NCBI GenBank assembly: GCA_017428785.1
Contig: JAFRQD010000061.1
Coordinates: forward strand, 1-64,000
DNA from: Bacteroidaceae bacterium
GTDB lineage: Bacteria > Bacteroidota > Bacteroidia > Bacteroidales > Bacteroidaceae
DNA: 64,000 nt
Direction of reading: 5' to 3'
How positions within the stretch are numbered: the stretch's first letter is position 1; each line of letters opens with the position of its first letter. The position numbers were made by a program, and so were the translations under genes. The notes beneath the pieces were generated by a model. The model saw nothing but the letters and a program-made list of their open reading frames with translations, had not been told where the DNA came from and made no database searches. Below are positions 17,638-26,515 of this stretch, in pieces.

Positions 17638-18552
17638 TTATTTCTCGCTTTCCTCTGTGCCGGGCACAGCCTTCATGTTGACCGTCAGAGCCTTTATCAT
17701 GCGGGCATAGACATTGTTGAGCTCCTCGATCTGCTGTGCCATGCGGCGCGTCTGCTCATCAATCTGCTCGATGGTGCTGACTTGCTTGCTGATGTTGCGC
17801 AACTGCAGCTCATAGACTGTGGCAATGCCTGTGATGGAACGGTTGAGGTTCTCCATCTCCTCGCTGTCTGTTGACATGCGCTCTGCCTGCTTCTTCACGC
17901 GGCCGAATACCTCGGTGAGTTCCTGAAGCACTTCGGCATAGTTCGTGATGGCTTCCTCGACGGCAGCGGGATCTGTGGCCTTGATTTGGTTGGCATCGAT
18001 GGCGGGGCCGCCGTTCTGTATCTGCTCGAGGGCAAGCTGTGCCTGAGCTGCTGCCTGGCCTGCTGCGGCAAGGTTGGCTGCTGCAGCGCTTAAGCCTGTG
18101 CCTGCTGCCAGCGCATCCGGGTCGATAGGACCACCAACTGCGGCCACTCCACCGCCGCCAATCACGGCAGGACCTCCGCCAATGACAGCAGGACCTCCGC
18201 CGATGACAGCAGAACCGCCGCCGCCGCCGATGACGATGGGGCCTTCAGGCACTTCTGCTCCTTCGGGCAGAGGAGAGCCTCCTGCCACAACGATAGCCTG
18301 TCCGCCGACGGCTGCTGCGTCGCCTTCCGCACGAGGCACCTTTTCATAAGTCTTCTCGAAGCCTGAGATGAAGAAGACCAGCACCTCGGTAATCATACTG
18401 ATGAACAGTATCTCGTTTGCCCCCGGGATGTGTGTCAGTTTGAACAGTGCACCTAAGACCACGACTGCAGCACCCCAGCTGTAGGCGTAGTTCATGAATA
18501 CTTGACCGGATGGCGAGTCCATCCATTTCTGCAATTTAGCTATAGGATTCAT
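17638..18552 (-). CDS. gldL: type IX secretion motor protein GldL
   Basis: GldL (PorL) is the inner-membrane partner of GldM in the type IX motor. Two transmembrane helices (about 18-38 and 45-63) are followed by a cytoplasmic part. Inside it lies a Gly/Val/Pro-rich stretch (about 80-140) made of tandem VIGGGPA repeats (21-nt DNA repeats near 18165-18225). A coiled-coil C-terminus follows (about 180-290). Most GldL proteins I know lack such a long glycine-rich linker, so repeat-number variation is possible. The second helix holds a Glu near its middle (FISMITEVLVFF), consistent with proton conduction. Confidence 0.95.
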   Translation of the reverse strand: MNPIAKLQKWMDSPSGQVFMNYAYSWGAAVVVLGALFKLTHIPGANEILFISMITEVLVFFISGFEKTYEKVPRAEGDAAAVGGQAIVVAGGSPLPEGAEVPEGPIVIGGGGGSAVIGGGPAVIGGGPAVIGGGGVAAVGGPIDPDALAAGTGLSAAAANLAAAGQAAAQAQLALEQIQNGGPAIDANQIKATDPAAVEEAITNYAEVLQELTEVFGRVKKQAERMSTDSEEMENLNRSITGIATVYELQLRNISKQVSTIEQIDEQTRRMAQQIEELNNVYARMIKALTVNMKAVPGTEESEK

Positions 18553-18598
18553 ATCTTTGTATCTTTTCTTGTGGTTTGTTTGCTGATGTTGTTTAGTA

Positions 18599-20122
18599 TT
18601 AGCGGCGTGTCTTGCGTGTGCTGAGTGTAGGTCCTGCCGATGAGGACTTCATGCCTTTGCTGTTGCCTTTGGCCGAGCTGCCGCTTGCCTTGTTGCTGCC
18701 GGACTTGTCGTTCACCATGGTGCGGACGCAGCGGAAGCCTATGAAGCATCTCGGCTGGTTTTGGTATTCATAGGAGCGCCATGCGCTTCGTATCATGCTT
18801 TCAGGGTCTTTCCATGAGCCGCCGCGCACTGACTTCTTCTTCAGGCGGTACGGGTCTTCCTTGGCGGCATTGTAGGAGAGCTCGGGGTTCATGTCGGCCA
18901 TGCTCTCTACGCCTGCTTCCGTATAGACGGTGCTTGTCCATTCTGCCACGTTGCCTGCCATGTCATAGAGGCCGTTGCTGTTGGCGGAGAAGATGCCGCA
19001 TTTGCTTGTGATGAGCGAGCCGTCCTGTGTGTAGTTGCCGCGGTCGGGCTTGAAGTTGGCGTAGAAGCATCCCTTGTCGCTCTTGACTTCTTTGCTTTCC
19101 CAGGGGAAGGGGTTACCTTCCTTGCCGCGGGCTGCATATTCCCATTCCACTTCGCTCGGCAGGCGGTAGCGCTGTATCTGCTTTGCATAGCCGCCCAGGC
19201 CTTTCATGAGGAAGTTGGTGCGCCATGCGCAGAAGGCATTTGCCTGTTCCCAGGAGACGCCGACCACGGGATAGTCGTCGAAGGCTGGGTTCGAGAAGTA
19301 GAGTTTCATGTATCGCTCGTTGTCGGCATTCTGGAAGTCGTTGACCCAGCAGGTGGTGTCGGGATATATATTAACAATGTATGTGTTGAGGAAATCCCAT
19401 GGTCCTGAGAGGGGTCGTGTGATGGTCTGGCGGACTATCTTGCCGTCGTCGTCGATCCATGCGGTGTCTTTGCTGATGATGACTTGTTCGTTGCTGACGG
19501 CGTGGTCGGTATTGAGGTCGCGCTCTTCGGGGTTGAGGCGGTACTTGCGCTGTGCAGCTGCCACATAGTCATAGACTTCGTAGCGGTAGTTCATCTGGCT
19601 TGCGTCGAGCATCTTAGTGCCGTCGATGGGGTGGATGACATAGACGCTTTGGATGGCTCGGTCCTCGTCCTCGTTGGCTTTGCGCCAGGGGATGTTCTTG
19701 CTCCAGTCGAGGTGAGGCGTGATGGGGTTGCCTTCCTTGTCTTCCTCAATCTTGTATGTCTCGTCGCCACCGAAGGCGGGGTCGGCCAGCCGTTCGCGGA
19801 TGATGCTGTCGCGCACCCAGTTGACGAACTGACGATACTTCGCGTTGCTTACTTCGTGCTGGTCCATCCAGAATCCGTCCACGCTTATGTCGCGCAGCGG
19901 GAACTCTGTGCCCCACAGTGTGTCGTTCTTCTCGAGGCCGATTTTAAGGGAGCCTTTGTGGACGGGAACCATTCCGAAGGGCGTTGGTTCCGAGAAGGAT
20001 GAGCCTTTGGCACCTGTCACCTCGCCTCCTGTGGCGTTTGCCGAGGAGTTTGAGCCGAAGCAGGAGGCCAAGGCCATGCAGCCGATGGCCGCACCTACTA
20101 ATAGCAGACTTTTTGTCTTCAT
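18599..20122 (-). CDS. gldK: type IX secretion lipoprotein GldK
   Basis: GldK (PorK) is an outer-membrane lipoprotein that forms the periplasmic ring of the type IX system with GldN. The signal peptide ends in a lipobox (ALASC, Cys21). The rest is a formylglycine-generating-enzyme/SUMF1-like domain (about 45-470) with FWMDQHEVSNAKYRQFVNW, YPVVGVSWEQANAFCAWR, RLPSEVEWEYAARG and SVRGGSWKD; it serves structurally here. The tail is basic and Ser-rich. porP lies 74 nt upstream and gldL 46 nt downstream. Confidence 0.96.
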   Translation of the reverse strand: MKTKSLLLVGAAIGCMALASCFGSNSSANATGGEVTGAKGSSFSEPTPFGMVPVHKGSLKIGLEKNDTLWGTEFPLRDISVDGFWMDQHEVSNAKYRQFVNWVRDSIIRERLADPAFGGDETYKIEEDKEGNPITPHLDWSKNIPWRKANEDEDRAIQSVYVIHPIDGTKMLDASQMNYRYEVYDYVAAAQRKYRLNPEERDLNTDHAVSNEQVIISKDTAWIDDDGKIVRQTITRPLSGPWDFLNTYIVNIYPDTTCWVNDFQNADNERYMKLYFSNPAFDDYPVVGVSWEQANAFCAWRTNFLMKGLGGYAKQIQRYRLPSEVEWEYAARGKEGNPFPWESKEVKSDKGCFYANFKPDRGNYTQDGSLITSKCGIFSANSNGLYDMAGNVAEWTSTVYTEAGVESMADMNPELSYNAAKEDPYRLKKKSVRGGSWKDPESMIRSAWRSYEYQNQPRCFIGFRCVRTMVNDKSGSNKASGSSAKGNSKGMKSSSAGPTLSTRKTRR

Positions 20123-20196
20123 ATTGTTTTATTAAATGGGTCTTATGGGGTTAATGGGTTAAAAGGACTTTATGGTTTTTTTATGATTGAGTCGTT

Positions 20197-21135
20197 TTAG
20201 AGTAGTCGGACGCTCTTGTGGAGGTTCTTTCCTTTCTTGAAGACGTCCAGGTCGTGCTGGTATCCGATGAGTATTTCGTGTGTGCCGTTGAGGGCTCCGA
20301 CGCCGCCTGTATAGACTTCGTAGGAGTAGCCGATGTTGATGCCGTGGAAGTCGAAGCCCAGCAGCAGGCCGACGCTGATGGTTGGGCTGTACATGAGGCC
20401 TCCGTAGAGCTTGTGCTTGTTGCCGTCGTACATGAGTCGGGCGTTGATGTCGCCGCGCCAGAACTTGAGGTCGGTGCGCACCATCGCGTCCATCGCCAGC
20501 TTGTAGCGTGGCTGACGGAAGGAGAGGTTGTAGCCGCCTTGCACCATCATGAGGGGGTCGATGCTCACTTCGTGTGTCTTGTCGTCGCCCAGCTTGACGG
20601 TCGGGCCGAGCAGGTGGACGGCGCTCACGCCGGCGTACCAGAGCTTCTTGTAGGTGTAGCGGAGTCCGACGTCGAGGTCGAAGGCATTGCCTTTGATGTC
20701 GTTCTGTGCAAAGGCAGGGTCGCTGGGGTCTGCCAGGTCGAGTTCCGAGCCGTTGAAGCCCACCATGAGCAGGGCCGGACGTATGCCGATGCTTGCCTTG
20801 CCGCCGAGGAACTTATGGTGGTAGGCATACTGCAGTTGTATCTTCTTGTTCGAGAAGGCACCGATGGCGTCGTTGAGGAAGGCGGCTCCTACGCCGTGCT
20901 TCGGTCCGATGAAGAACAGAGGCATATCGGCATTGATGACCATCGTCTTGGGTGCTCCCTCGTAGCCCACCATCTGCATGCTGTACATTCCAATGACATT
21001 CAATTTGCTGTCAAGCCCCGCCGCTGCAGGGTTATAGTAGGACTGCAACGCCCAGGTGTTGGTAAACGCCGCGTCGAATTGTGCCCTTACACTGATGGAC
21101 ACGATGAGCATACCTATCCAGAGCAGTCTTTTCAT
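20197..21135 (-). CDS. porP: PorP/SprF family type IX secretion outer-membrane protein
   Basis: PorP/SprF-type beta-barrels work with the type IX machinery and with specific surface proteins. The start at 21135 gives a clean signal peptide (MKRLLWIGMLIVSISVRAQ); an upstream in-frame ATG at 21207 would add 24 non-signal residues and is rejected. Conserved features are SYYNPAAAGLD, the HHKFLGGKASIGIRP strand, the NDIKGNAFDLDVGLRYTYKK strand and the final FDFHGINIGYSYE and LIGYQ strands. It is the first gene of the minus-strand T9SS operon, 74 nt before gldK. Confidence 0.93.
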   Translation of the reverse strand: MKRLLWIGMLIVSISVRAQFDAAFTNTWALQSYYNPAAAGLDSKLNVIGMYSMQMVGYEGAPKTMVINADMPLFFIGPKHGVGAAFLNDAIGAFSNKKIQLQYAYHHKFLGGKASIGIRPALLMVGFNGSELDLADPSDPAFAQNDIKGNAFDLDVGLRYTYKKLWYAGVSAVHLLGPTVKLGDDKTHEVSIDPLMMVQGGYNLSFRQPRYKLAMDAMVRTDLKFWRGDINARLMYDGNKHKLYGGLMYSPTISVGLLLGFDFHGINIGYSYEVYTGGVGALNGTHEILIGYQHDLDVFKKGKNLHKSVRLL

Positions 21136-21302
21136 CCTGTCTTTAATAACGAGAGACAATGTGAGTTTATTGTGTATAATAATGTATAATTTTCTGCTTG
21201 GGTGCAATTTTTTACTCTTGGGCTTGCCGTAGGGACTTCTTTCTTTGTGCGGAAAGTGTAAAGATTTTTTGCGAGGTCTGGAGGTGCTTGCAGGGGTGTC
21301 TG

Positions 21303-21412
21303 AAAACGCAGGCTGCGGCGTTGGTCATCGCCGCACGCGGAAATTGGCATCGCCGCACGCGGAATTGCCCATCGCCGCACGCGGAATTTGGCATCGCCGC
21401 ACGCGACGTTTC
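21303..21412. repeat. 22-bp periodic array, family C, copy 1
   Basis: Four units at exact 22-bp spacing share CATCGCCGCACGCGG followed by seven variable bases (aaattgg, aattgcc, aatttgg). The block is bounded by AAAACGC on the left and GCGACGTTT on the right. Copy 2 is at 47599-47687, with homologous boundaries. The rest of 21136-21563 holds only this array and a terminator; I see no gene there. Confidence 0.75.
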
Positions 21413-21506
21413 CTGACATAGCCAGTGGTAATCGTAAACGCCTGATAATGAAAGCCTTGTTGAAACGGCCGGAAAGTCTGTCCTCCCTGAGTCCATTATA
21501 AAAACG

Positions 21507-21535
21507 AAGCCTTCGGGCTGTTTTTCCGAAGGCTT
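21507..21535 (-). terminator. intrinsic terminator of the 21564 lipoprotein gene
   Basis: A 10-bp perfect stem (AAGCCTTCGG / CCGAAGGCTT) with a 9-nt loop is followed on the minus strand by CGTTTTTATAA. It lies 29 bp past the stop codon. Confidence 0.75.
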
Positions 21536-21563
21536 GTATGTGTAAAGATTTTTGCACGCAGGT

Positions 21564-22256
21564 TTATGGTGTTCTGAAGTCTTCCCAACCCTCTATTTCT
21601 TCGAGGAATGTTCCTTCGTGCTGAGGTGCCACTGCCTGATACTCGTCTTTGGAGACTTTGACCATTGCGGTATCGCCCTTCAGCATGTACTCGATGCCGT
21701 CGGACACCATTGCTCCGTTCTTTATGGAGAACTTCTCGCGAACGGCTCCGGAAGCCACTATCTGGCCCTTCTCCAGGCGGATGAACTCGGAGAAGGTGGA
21801 GCCCTTTTGCCCCATGACATTCCTGATGATGGCTCCGTCCTGCGTGATGGCCAGACCCATTTCCGGATGGTCGGCGAAGGTGATGAGCTGCAGGGTGTCC
21901 TTCACCATGGTGTAGATGGCGGCGTAGGGCGGGTCGCTGCGCAACAGGATTTCCGGAGTGCCGTCATCATCCAGGTCGGTCGAGAAGACGAGGGTGGGGG
22001 TATGTGTCTTGTAGTCAAGCGTTTTCTTCCGTTGCAGCTCGACGGAGCCAATCTGCTTCCATGCGGTGTAGAGCAAATCCTTTTCGCAGGGAAGCGGCAC
22101 CTTCTTGAGCTCCGTGTACTCGATGTCGTCATCGGTCATAAACGTTTGCTCAGCCTCGGGCTCACCTTCCTTGTTATCCTTTTTCTCGGACGAGCCGCAG
22201 CCCGTCATCAGCATGACCGAGGTGGCCAGAACTATCGTAAAAAGAGTCTTTCTCAT
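21564..22256 (-). CDS. lipoprotein of unknown function
   Basis: I do not recognise the family. The 230-aa protein has a lipoprotein signal peptide (LMTGC, Cys20) and an acidic linker. The rest is beta-rich and includes VFSTDLDDDGTPEILLRSD (about 90-110), a DxDxDG segment like FG-GAP/calcium loops. It is probably attached to the outer membrane facing the periplasm. It is a single gene with its own terminator (21507-21535) and a candidate -7 element TAATTTTG on the minus strand (22291-22298). glyS is divergent upstream. Confidence 0.7.
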   Translation of the reverse strand: MRKTLFTIVLATSVMLMTGCGSSEKKDNKEGEPEAEQTFMTDDDIEYTELKKVPLPCEKDLLYTAWKQIGSVELQRKKTLDYKTHTPTLVFSTDLDDDGTPEILLRSDPPYAAIYTMVKDTLQLITFADHPEMGLAITQDGAIIRNVMGQKGSTFSEFIRLEKGQIVASGAVREKFSIKNGAMVSDGIEYMLKGDTAMVKVSKDEYQAVAPQHEGTFLEEIEGWEDFRTP

Positions 22257-22376
22257 ATAGGTTTTGTAGTATTATCACTCCAACGAAAGACAAAATTACA
22301 ATAACTTTTGTTTCCGACCAAGAAAAGTGGGGATTTTTTTGCAACTTAGTCTCATTATATAATAAAATGTGTGCTT

Positions 22377-22411
22377 TTTGCACCTACTTTCGCCAAAATT
22401 AGCTATCTTTG
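22377..22411 (+). promoter_or_regulatory. promoter of glyS
   Basis: TTTG at 22377-22380 and TATCTTTG at 22404-22411 lie 23 bp apart. glyS starts 39 bp downstream. Confidence 0.55.
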
Positions 22412-22449
22412 CAGCCAAAATTATGTCTATAAATAAATAAGGTAAGAAA

Positions 22450-24003
22450 ATGGCACAGCAAGAAGATGTTTTTAAGAAGATAGTGTCGCACTGCAAGGAG
22501 TACGGCTTCGTCTTTCCTTCAAGTGATATCTATGATGGCTTGGGCGCTGTCTATGACTACGGACAGAACGGCGTAGAGCTGAAGAACAACATAAAGCAGT
22601 ATTGGTGGCAGAGTATGGTGCTCCTCCACGAGAACATCGTGGGCATCGACGCAGCCATCTTCATGCACCCCACCACTTGGAAGGCAAGCGGACACGTGGA
22701 TGCCTTCAACGATCCCCTCATCGACAACCGCGATTCGAAGAAGCGCTATCGTGCAGATGTGCTCATAGAAGAGCAGATGGCAAAGTACGAGGACAAGATC
22801 CAGAAAGAGATAGAAAAGGCTCAGAAGCGCTTTGGCGACAGCTTCGACGAGGCAAAGTTCCGTGCCACGAACGAGCGCGTTCTCGAGAATCAGAAGAAGT
22901 ATGACGATCTGCACCATCGTTTCCAGGAGGTCATGAATGCCGAAGGCGGCATCGACCTCGACGGACTCAAGCAGATTATCCTCGATGAGGGCATCGTCTG
23001 CCCCATCAGCGGAACACGCAACTGGACGGACGTCCGCCAGTTCAACCTCATGTTCAAGACCGAGATGGGCAGCACCGCCGACGGCGCAAGCACCATCTAT
23101 CTGCGTCCCGAAACAGCGCAGGGCATCTTCGTCAACTACCTCAACGTGCAGAAGACCGGCCGCATGAAGCTCCCCTTCGGCATCGCACAGATAGGCAAGG
23201 CTTTCCGCAACGAGATCGTCGCACGCCAGTTCATCTTCCGCATGCGCGAGTTCGAGCAGATGGAGATGCAGTTCTTCATCCAGCCCGGCACCGAGCTCGA
23301 CTGGTTCCAGAAGTGGAAGGCATATCGCATGAAGTGGCATCAGAACCTCGGCTTCGGCGCAGAGAACTACCGCTTCCACGACCACGACAAGCTCGCCCAC
23401 TATGCCAATGCCGCAACGGACATCGAGTTCCGCATGCCCTTCGGCTTCAAGGAAGTTGAGGGCATCCACAGCCGCACGAACTTCGACCTGTCGCAGCACG
23501 CCAAGTATAGCGGAAAGAAGATAGAGTACTTCGACCCGGATACCAACGAGAGCTACACGCCTTATGTCATCGAGACATCAATCGGCGTGGACCGCATGTT
23601 CCTTTCCATCATGTGCCACAGCTACGAAGAACAGCTCCTGCCCGACGGCCAGACACGCACTGTGCTGCATCTCCCCGCAGCTCTCGCCCCGGTAAAGCTC
23701 GCCGTGTTCCCCCTCACCAAGAAGGACGGCATGCCCGAGAAGGCACAGGAAATCATCAACGACCTCCGCTTCCACTTCAACTGCAAGTACGAAGAGAAAG
23801 ACCAGATCGGCAAGCGCTACCGCCGCATGGACGCCATCGGCTGTCCGTATTGCGTCACCGTCGATCAGCAAACACTCGAGGACAATACCGTCACTCTGCG
23901 AGACCGCGACACGATGGAACAGAAGAGGGTTGCCATCAGCGACCTTCGTGGCATCATAGAAGACAAGGTAAGCATCACCTCGCTCCTCAAGAAACTGCTC
24001 TAA
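22450..24003 (+). CDS. glyS: glycyl-tRNA synthetase (eukaryote-like single-chain type)
   Basis: This is a class II aminoacyl-tRNA synthetase charging tRNA-Gly, of the homodimeric alpha2 type. The class II motif 2 region (FRNEIVARQFIFRMREFEQMEMQFF), motif 3 with VIETSIGVDRMFLSIM and the C-terminal anticodon-binding domain (about 400-515, LAPVKLAVFPL) are all present. The length (517 aa) is typical for Bacteroidales. It has its own promoter, and the FKBP lipoprotein gene starts only 7 nt after its stop, so the two are co-transcribed. Confidence 0.97.
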   Translation: MAQQEDVFKKIVSHCKEYGFVFPSSDIYDGLGAVYDYGQNGVELKNNIKQYWWQSMVLLHENIVGIDAAIFMHPTTWKASGHVDAFNDPLIDNRDSKKRYRADVLIEEQMAKYEDKIQKEIEKAQKRFGDSFDEAKFRATNERVLENQKKYDDLHHRFQEVMNAEGGIDLDGLKQIILDEGIVCPISGTRNWTDVRQFNLMFKTEMGSTADGASTIYLRPETAQGIFVNYLNVQKTGRMKLPFGIAQIGKAFRNEIVARQFIFRMREFEQMEMQFFIQPGTELDWFQKWKAYRMKWHQNLGFGAENYRFHDHDKLAHYANAATDIEFRMPFGFKEVEGIHSRTNFDLSQHAKYSGKKIEYFDPDTNESYTPYVIETSIGVDRMFLSIMCHSYEEQLLPDGQTRTVLHLPAALAPVKLAVFPLTKKDGMPEKAQEIINDLRFHFNCKYEEKDQIGKRYRRMDAIGCPYCVTVDQQTLEDNTVTLRDRDTMEQKRVAISDLRGIIEDKVSITSLLKKLL

Positions 24004-24009
24004 GACACG

Positions 24010-24648
24010 ATGAAGAAGCTTCTCCTCCTTTTGCCCCTGCTGCTGCTTGCTTCCTGCAAGGACAGCGAAGAGGCCAGCGATAAGCATTACAACTGGAAAG
24101 AACGTAATGCGCAATGGTTCGCCGAGGTGTATGACGCAGCTCAGGCAGAAATCGCTTCTGCCAAGGCACAATATGGTAATGAATGGGGAGAGCATTGCAA
24201 TTGGCGCATCTATAAAACGCTCCTGAAAAGCCAGGACGTGCAAGGCCCCTCTACCGACTATATCGTCTGCAAGATAAACGAGCGTGGCGATGGCGACTGG
24301 AGCCCTGCCTATACCGACAGTGTCCGCCTCCATTATCGCGGCTGGATTATGGATGAGAACTATCCGGCAAGCAAGGACAACCGCACCGTCTTCAGCCAAA
24401 CCTACTTCGGAGACTTCGATGCGAAGACTGCCGCACCGATGGCAATGCCTGTCACAGCCACCGTGGAAGGCTTCATGACTGCTATACAGTACATGGTAAA
24501 AGGCGATGATTGGGATGTCTATATCCCAGAGCAGCTGGCTTATGGCGAGGCCGCTTCAGATGCCGTTCCTGCATATAGCACCCTGCTCTACCGCCTCCGC
24601 ATAGAGCTTGTCCATAAGAGCGGAGCCGGAATGCCAGGCTGGAGATGA
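24010..24648 (+). CDS. FKBP-type peptidyl-prolyl isomerase lipoprotein
   Basis: This is a predicted periplasmic or outer-membrane prolyl isomerase. The signal peptide ends in a lipobox (LLASC, Cys16). An N-terminal helical segment (about 25-85) precedes the FKBP domain (about 90-205), with DSVRLHYRGWIMD, VTATVEGFMTAIQYM and DWDVYIPEQLAYGEAAS. The domain is somewhat degenerate, since the usual GxxF-D core is replaced by TVFSQTYFGDFD. It overlaps nothing and lies 7 nt after glyS. It converges with tyrA, leaving only 4 nt between the stops. Confidence 0.88.
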   Translation: MKKLLLLLPLLLLASCKDSEEASDKHYNWKERNAQWFAEVYDAAQAEIASAKAQYGNEWGEHCNWRIYKTLLKSQDVQGPSTDYIVCKINERGDGDWSPAYTDSVRLHYRGWIMDENYPASKDNRTVFSQTYFGDFDAKTAAPMAMPVTATVEGFMTAIQYMVKGDDWDVYIPEQLAYGEAASDAVPAYSTLLYRLRIELVHKSGAGMPGWR

Positions 24649-24652
24649 CAAA

Positions 24653-25426
24653 TCAGCGGATGTTGTTGCGTATCTTTGTCAAGTAGGCGTTGAGCGCTTC
24701 CTCGTCCCGATTGTCGATAATCTGTATCAACTCTTTGAGTTCGGAGCGTATGCCTTCGACATGTGCCTTGGTTCGCGGGTTGAAGAGAATCTCGCGAAGC
24801 AGGGTGTCGTCTTCGCTCAAGACGCCTCTCGCAATCTTGAGGTGCCGCTTGAACGTCGTGCCAGGCGCGTCCTGATGCTTCATCACGGCAGAGAACACGA
24901 AAGTGCTCACGAAAGGCACCGACAGGCTGTAGGCCATCGCTTCGTCATGCTCGTCGAAACTGTATTCATGGACGTTCAGCCCAAGTCTTCTGTACAGGTC
25001 GAGAAAGAAGATTCGCCCCATATAATCGCCTTCGTTGATGACGATGGCGTTCTCCGTAGAGAGGGCGCCCAGATTGGCAAAGGTGGGGCCGAACATGGGA
25101 TGGGTCGAGACATAACGCATGCCGGTTCCTTCATAGAACTCCTTCAGTCCGGTCTTCACCGACGCGATGTCCGAGATGATGCAGTCCTTGGGGAGACAGG
25201 GAATAACCTGCTGGAAGACATCGACTGTGTACTTCAGCGTGACGGCATTTATCACAAGTTCGGGTTGGAAATCCCGTATCTCGTCGAGCGTCGTGAAGCG
25301 CCTTGTATTATAGAGGAACCGCATCCGTCTGGCATCAACCTCATAGACGGCACACTCATGATCGAATGAAAGGACGTCGGTAAAGAAGCTGCCCATCTTT
25401 CCGGCGCCAAGGATAAGTATTCTCAT
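24653..25426 (-). CDS. tyrA: prephenate dehydrogenase
   Basis: TyrA oxidatively decarboxylates prephenate to 4-hydroxyphenylpyruvate, the tyrosine branch. The N-terminal Rossmann fold carries the nucleotide loop GAGKMGSFF (residues 7-15). ISDIASVKTGL and STHPMFGPTFANLG are family signatures with the substrate-binding His. The 257-aa length is short and without an ACT domain, as usual in Bacteroidales. It is last in the aromatic operon, 3 nt after the DAHP synthase gene. No clear hairpin follows; the convergent FKBP gene ends 4 nt away. Confidence 0.95.
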   Translation of the reverse strand: MRILILGAGKMGSFFTDVLSFDHECAVYEVDARRMRFLYNTRRFTTLDEIRDFQPELVINAVTLKYTVDVFQQVIPCLPKDCIISDIASVKTGLKEFYEGTGMRYVSTHPMFGPTFANLGALSTENAIVINEGDYMGRIFFLDLYRRLGLNVHEYSFDEHDEAMAYSLSVPFVSTFVFSAVMKHQDAPGTTFKRHLKIARGVLSEDDTLLREILFNPRTKAHVEGIRSELKELIQIIDNRDEEALNAYLTKIRNNIR

Positions 25427-25429
25427 GGC

Positions 25430-26494
25430 CTATTTGCTGATGATTTCCATTTGCTGTCGGATGCTCTCTTCGTGTATTTGCTCAAAGATCTTCTTGATGC
25501 AGAGTGTGTCGATGCCAAGCAGAGAACCCTGCGCGCCGCGTTTGTCGAGTATCTCGCTGTAGCGTCGTGTCTGCAGGATTGTCATGCCGCTCTCCTTCTT
25601 ATATTCGCCGATGTTGCGGCACACCTTCATGCGCTTGGCAAGCAAGTCGATGAGGTCGTTGTCGATTTCGTCAATCTCTTTGCGCAAGTCCTTGAGTCGG
25701 TCGGTATGTTCGCTTGTGTCGCGGAAGATGAGGCGGGACACGATGAAGTCCAACACCTCTGGCGTCACTTGCTGAGATGCATCGCTCCATGCCTTGTCGG
25801 GATCGCAGTGGCTTTCGACCATAAGGCCGTCGAAGCCCAAGTCCATCGCTTGTTGGCAGAGCGGGGCAATCAGGTCGCGGCGTCCGCTGATGTGGCTCGG
25901 GTCGCAAATGACCGGCAGTTGTGGGAAGCGACGCTTCAGCTCGATGGGAATCTGCCACATCGGTTCGTTGCGATACAGCTTCTTCTCATAACTGCTGAAA
26001 CCTCTGTGGATGGCTCCCAGCTTCTGTATGCCGGCGCCGTTTATGCGCATTAGTGCGCCGATCCAAAGCTCCAGGTCGGGATTGACGGGATTCTTGATGA
26101 GGACGGGAACATCGACGCCTTTGAGTGCGTCGGCAAGTTCCTGAACTGCGAAGGGATTGGCTGTGGTACGGGCACCTATCCAAAGGATGTCGATGCCGAA
26201 CTTGAGCGCCAGTTCCACATGCTTAGGCGTGGCCACTTCTGTAGCGACGAGCATGCCTGTTTCCTCTTTTACCCTTGCCATCCAAGGGAGTGCCGGTTCA
26301 CCGTGTCCCTCGAAGCCGCCGGGCTTTGTGCGTGGCTTCCAGACACCGGCACGGAAGAGGTGGCAGCCTTTTCCGGCAAGCTGCTTGGCCGTAGTCATCA
26401 CTTGTTCTTCTGTCTCAGCACTGCAAGGACCGGCGATGATGAAGGCGCGTTCCTGGTCGCTTGGCAGGTTCAGAGGTTGTAGATTGAGTTCCAT
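25430..26494 (-). CDS. bifunctional DAHP synthase / chorismate mutase
   Basis: This protein joins the first step of the shikimate pathway (3-deoxy-7-phosphoheptulonate synthase, about residues 1-255) with a C-terminal AroQ chorismate mutase (about 260-345, LRKEIDEIDNDLIDLLAKRM). Visible are GPCSAETEEQ, FRAGVWKPRTKPGGFEG, IWIGARTTANPF, PVLIKNP and CDPSHISGRR. This fusion order is typical of Bacteroidetes, where the mutase domain senses prephenate. It lies 21 nt after the beta-helix gene and 3 nt before tyrA. Confidence 0.96.
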   Translation of the reverse strand: MELNLQPLNLPSDQERAFIIAGPCSAETEEQVMTTAKQLAGKGCHLFRAGVWKPRTKPGGFEGHGEPALPWMARVKEETGMLVATEVATPKHVELALKFGIDILWIGARTTANPFAVQELADALKGVDVPVLIKNPVNPDLELWIGALMRINGAGIQKLGAIHRGFSSYEKKLYRNEPMWQIPIELKRRFPQLPVICDPSHISGRRDLIAPLCQQAMDLGFDGLMVESHCDPDKAWSDASQQVTPEVLDFIVSRLIFRDTSEHTDRLKDLRKEIDEIDNDLIDLLAKRMKVCRNIGEYKKESGMTILQTRRYSEILDKRGAQGSLLGIDTLCIKKIFEQIHEESIRQQMEIISK

Positions 26495-26515
26495 AATGTA
26501 TAATGTAGTTTTCCG

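Noticed and set aside
21136..21207. Longer start for the PorP-family gene
   Set aside because: The 24 additional residues are not a signal peptide, and the next ATG opens a perfect one.
22423..22440. Five-codon leader ORF (MSINK) before glyS
   Set aside because: It has no Gly codons and no alternative hairpins around it, so there is no case for attenuation.
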